Source: Paenibacillus nasutitermitis
GTDB taxonomy: Bacteria > Bacillota > Bacilli > Paenibacillales > Paenibacillaceae
Direction: 5' to 3'
NCBI RefSeq assembly: GCF_014641075.1
Contig: NZ_BMHP01000002.1
Coordinates: forward strand, 806,001 to 870,000
DNA length: 64,000 nt
The number at the start of each line of letters is the position of its first letter. Positions within the stretch are counted from its first letter, which is position 1. The position numbers and the translations under genes are program-made. Shown piece after piece: positions 61,662 to 64,000 of this stretch. The notes beneath the pieces were generated by a model, which saw only the letters and a program-made list of their open reading frames with translations, searched no databases and was not told where the DNA came from.

Positions 61662-62759
61662 TCAGCCCCGCACCGCCGCTTCTTGAAGAACTTCTTCAAG
61701 CGCATGGATAAACGATTCATTCTGCTCTTGGCTGCCTACCGTAATACGGATATAGGTCGGGTAGTGGGCCCAGCGAGCACGGGAGATGATGCCTTTGCGC
61801 AGCAATCCGTCAAATACTTGCTGCGACGGGAGCTTGGTGTCGAACATAACAAAGTTGCCATGCGCTTCGAAATAGCTCAGTCCCATGCGCGCAAGCTGAC
61901 CGCATACATACCGCCGTCCCTCTGCATTGCGCTGCCTGCAGCTGTTCAGGAAGTCGAGATCGGTGATCGATGCCGCTGCCGCCGCCTGGGCGAACCGGGT
62001 CGTGTTGAAAGGCTCGCGAACCTGATTGACATGACGGATCAGGTCGGCATGAGCCACACCGTAGCCGATACGCAGCGAAGCCAGTCCATAGATTTTGGAA
62101 AACGTACGCAGTACGATAATGTTCTGGTGTTCGCGAAGCAGCGCCAGACTGTTTGGATAGTCGGCATCTGTCACATATTCGTAATACGCTTCATCCAGCG
62201 CGATAATGATATTCTTCGGCACCTGTCTGACGAAATCGGCCAGTTCGTCTTCGCGGACAATCGTTCCGGTAGGATTGTTGGGATTGCAAATCCAGATGAT
62301 TTTGGTCCGGTCCGTAATCTTCGCCAACATCGCCGGAAGGTCGTGCGTACCGTTCTTCAGGGGCACCTCCACTGTAGCCGCGCCCTCGATAACCACATTA
62401 TGCTTATATTGCGAGAAGGTCTCGTCTGCCATGATCGTTTCGTCTCCGGGAGACAGGTATGCCCGCGCAAGCATCAGAATCACTTCATCAGATCCGGCGC
62501 CAAAAATGATTTGATTGCGTTCCACCTGCAAATAATCGGCGACAAGACCGGTTAACGTGGTACTGAAGCTGTCCGGATAAATCGAGATGTTCGCAAGTTC
62601 GTCCTGAATGGCTGCTTTGGCACGATCCGAAGAGCCGAAAGGATTCTCGTTGGAAGCCAGCTTAATGACTTCTGTAAGCCCAAGCTCGCGTTTTACTTCT
62701 TCAATCGGTTTGCCCGGCTGATACACAGGCAGATTCACTATACTTTGTTTAGGCTGCAC
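61662..62759 (-). CDS. hisC: Histidinol-phosphate aminotransferase (aromatic aminotransferase)
   Basis: The 365-residue fold-type I aminotransferase has NPNNPTGT, DEAYYEYV and PLP-binding K222 in TFSKIYGLASLRIGY. In Bacillus the homologue serves both histidine and aromatic amino acid synthesis, which fits its place between trpA and tyrA. Start is GTG 62759 behind GAGGTGACGATAG. Confidence 0.93.
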   Translation of the reverse strand: MQPKQSIVNLPVYQPGKPIEEVKRELGLTEVIKLASNENPFGSSDRAKAAIQDELANISIYPDSFSTTLTGLVADYLQVERNQIIFGAGSDEVILMLARAYLSPGDETIMADETFSQYKHNVVIEGAATVEVPLKNGTHDLPAMLAKITDRTKIIWICNPNNPTGTIVREDELADFVRQVPKNIIIALDEAYYEYVTDADYPNSLALLREHQNIIVLRTFSKIYGLASLRIGYGVAHADLIRHVNQVREPFNTTRFAQAAAAASITDLDFLNSCRQRNAEGRRYVCGQLARMGLSYFEAHGNFVMFDTKLPSQQVFDGLLRKGIISRARWAHYPTYIRITVGSQEQNESFIHALEEVLQEAAVRG

Positions 62760-62803
62760 CTATCGTCACCTCTTTGAATTTTAGCTGATGTTATTCAAGA
62801 TTC

Positions 62804-62832
62804 ATTGTCTCATAAGTTGCTTTTATTTTAAA
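62804..62832 (-). promoter_or_regulatory. Candidate promoter of hisC-tyrA
   Basis: TTTAAA (62832-62827), a 17-base spacer and GACAAT (62809-62804) with an upstream TG lie 45 bases before hisC. With the trpA terminator it would make hisC-tyrA a separate unit from trp. Confidence 0.45.
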
Positions 62833-62922
62833 GGAAAAGATGCGACAGCTGCTTTCGTCCTCAGCTTCGATACACTGGCCTGCAACAAGCAAGTCTGTCT
62901 GTAAAACCGTCCGGTCCGGGCG

Positions 62923-62950
62923 AAAAAAAAACCGCATCAGGCTGATGCGG
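62923..62950 (-). terminator. Terminator of the trp operon
   Basis: CCGCATCA pairs perfectly with TGATGCGG around a three-base loop, followed by nine T, about 31 bases after the trpA stop. Confidence 0.92.
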
Positions 62951-62981
62951 CGGTCTGCGGGATTTGCTTCATTTATCGTTC

Positions 62982-63800
62982 TTAACCTTTAAGCGCTGAG
63001 ACAAAAGCACGAATCTGCTCAAGGCCCTCCGCTTTGGTCTGCGGTTCGTGAAGGAGAGGCAGCACCTCTTCGATTTTGCGGACGATCGCGCTGCCGACAA
63101 TGACGCCGTCAGCCTGCTTTTCAAAACGCTGCACCTGTTCCCGGCTGGAAATTCCAAATCCGACCGCGATTGGCACGCTCGAATTATTGCGGACCGTTGC
63201 CAGAAATTCGTTGATGCCCTGGTGGAAATCCGCCCGGACTCCTGTGACGCCAAGTGACGATACGCAGTAGACAAAACCGCGCGCTTTGCTGGCAATCCTC
63301 GCGACCCGGTCATCCGAAGTAGGCGCCACCAGAGGAATGAGATGGATATTGGCCTGCTCCGCCATCGTCCTGACCTCCCCGTCCTCCTCAATCGGCAGAT
63401 CGGGAATGATCAGGCCGCTGATGCCTTTATCAGATATAAGACGGAAGAACGATTCCAGTCCCAGCTGCAGGATCGGATTAAAGTAAGAGAACAGAATAAA
63501 AGGAATTTGAACGCCGGCTTCGCGTGCGGTTTCGGCCACCTGCACGACCTTGGCGAGTGTAACCTTTCCGTTTTTCAGGGCACGCTCCGAAGCGCGCTGA
63601 ATAACCGGTCCATCAGCCAGGGGGTCGGAATACGGCACTCCAAGCTCGATCATATCCGCGCCTGCCTGCTCCAGTGTCTGAATAATTTCAACGGAGGTCC
63701 CAAGATCCGGGTCCCCGATTGTCAGAAAAGGAATCAGAGCTGTTTTCCCCTGATTGCGCAGCGTCTCGAAGGCAATGTCAATACGATTGGTGCTGTTCAA
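62982..63800 (-). CDS. trpA: Tryptophan synthase alpha subunit
   Basis: TrpA cleaves indole-3-glycerol phosphate. The 272-residue TIM-barrel protein has catalytic E52 and D63 ([15 protein letters not shown]), PDLPIEE and VGFGISS. Start is TTG 63800, three bases overlapping the trpB stop, with GGGAGGTGAGC upstream. Confidence 0.96.
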   Translation of the reverse strand: MNSTNRIDIAFETLRNQGKTALIPFLTIGDPDLGTSVEIIQTLEQAGADMIELGVPYSDPLADGPVIQRASERALKNGKVTLAKVVQVAETAREAGVQIPFILFSYFNPILQLGLESFFRLISDKGISGLIIPDLPIEEDGEVRTMAEQANIHLIPLVAPTSDDRVARIASKARGFVYCVSSLGVTGVRADFHQGINEFLATVRNNSSVPIAVGFGISSREQVQRFEKQADGVIVGSAIVRKIEEVLPLLHEPQTKAEGLEQIRAFVSALKG

Positions 63801-64000
63801 GCCAGCTCACCTCCCAAATATCCCATTATAGCCTGTACGTCCTTGTCGCCACGGCCGGAGAGGCTCACGACAATAATTTGGTCAGGGCTGAGCGTAGGTG
63901 CAAGCTTCATAACTTCCGCGATGGCATGGGCCGACTCGAGCGCCGGTATAATGCCTTCCGTGCGGCATAGCAGCTGCAGGGCCTCCAGCGCTTCAGCATC
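63797..64000 (-). CDS. trpB: Tryptophan synthase beta subunit, C-terminal end (runs off the right edge)
   Basis: The last 67 codons are visible: [23 protein letters not shown] and [13 protein letters not shown], then [12 protein letters not shown], all conserved in TrpB, which makes tryptophan from indole and serine with PLP. The stop overlaps the trpA start. Confidence 0.95.
   Translation of the reverse strand, partial: DAEALEALQLLCRTEGIIPALESAHAIAEVMKLAPTLSPDQIIVVSLSGRGDKDVQAIMGYLGGELA

Noticed and set aside
1..64000. CRISPR arrays, insertion sequences, prophage, tRNA or rRNA genes
   Set aside because: No regular repeat-spacer pattern, transposase motifs, phage structural genes or tRNA/rRNA signatures were seen.

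Overview
The window is a continuous piece of chromosome from an endospore-forming Gram-positive bacterium, most likely Paenibacillus or a close relative. Reasons: gene order tracks Bacillus subtilis blocks closely (smc-rnc with the fab/plsX/fapR/rpmF cluster; ypjD-dapB-mgsA-bshB1-bshA-cca-birA-panBCD-dinG; ypiF-qcrABC-ypjA-ypjB; trpBA-hisC-tyrA); sporulation genes ylbJ and ypjB are present; bacillithiol and menaquinol-cytochrome c reductase genes are present; ribosome binding sites are strong AGGAGG types with many TTG and GTG starts; and moderate-to-high GC with long spacers fits Paenibacillus better than Bacillus. Almost all genes lie on the minus strand. I see no rRNA or tRNA gene, no insertion sequence, prophage or CRISPR array.

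Layout. 1-9.8 kb: 5' part of smc, rnc, then fatty-acid and phospholipid synthesis genes (fabF, acpP, fabG, fabD, fabH, plsX) headed by the regulator fapR, then rpmF with its DUF177 partner. A 499-base hairpin-rich spacer interrupts this cluster between fabD and fabG. 9.9-13.7 kb: tmcAL (ylbM), sporulation membrane gene ylbJ, coaD, rsmD. 13.7-17.4 kb: P5C dehydrogenase facing proline dehydrogenase and arginase, a proline/arginine catabolic trio. 17.6-24.3 kb: parvulin foldase, LrgAB, a hydroxyacid dehydrogenase, a TrkA-C membrane protein, an unusual EEP-fold protein, a DinB protein and a WGxxGxxG surface protein. 24.5-28.6 kb: a TPP-riboswitch-controlled ABC uptake operon for a thiamine precursor, including a TatD-family hydrolase. 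28.6-40.5 kb: dnaD, asnS, ackA, a 3-hydroxyacyl-CoA dehydrogenase, an FtsH-like protease with a companion membrane protein, ypmB, mtaD, rex and dinG. 40.6-50.4 kb: TPR genes, panBCD behind a long leader, birA, cca, bshA, bshB1, mgsA, dapB, ypjD. 50.6-56.4 kb: YitT protein, ypjBA, qcrABC, ypiF, a stand-alone IDEAL protein. 56.4-60.5 kb: a less conserved stretch with an unknown 400-residue protein, a histidine phosphatase, an ECF sigma/anti-sigma pair and a candidate small RNA. 60.6-64 kb: tyrA, hisC, trpA and the 3' end of trpB.

Most of this is housekeeping. The most interesting signals are in noncoding DNA: a candidate small RNA at 60423-60500 with a perfect sigma-A promoter, a cre (CcpA) site between -35 and -10, four tandem UCC pentamers that could pair with Shine-Dalgarno sequences, and a strong terminator; a 200-base structured RNA with competing helices at 21943-22144; the panB leader with a terminator that competes with another helix; and the ECF sigma control region with a classic ECF promoter, a coupled short ORF and a perfect 13-bp inverted repeat. 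All functional statements are read from sequence and family knowledge; no database search was run.
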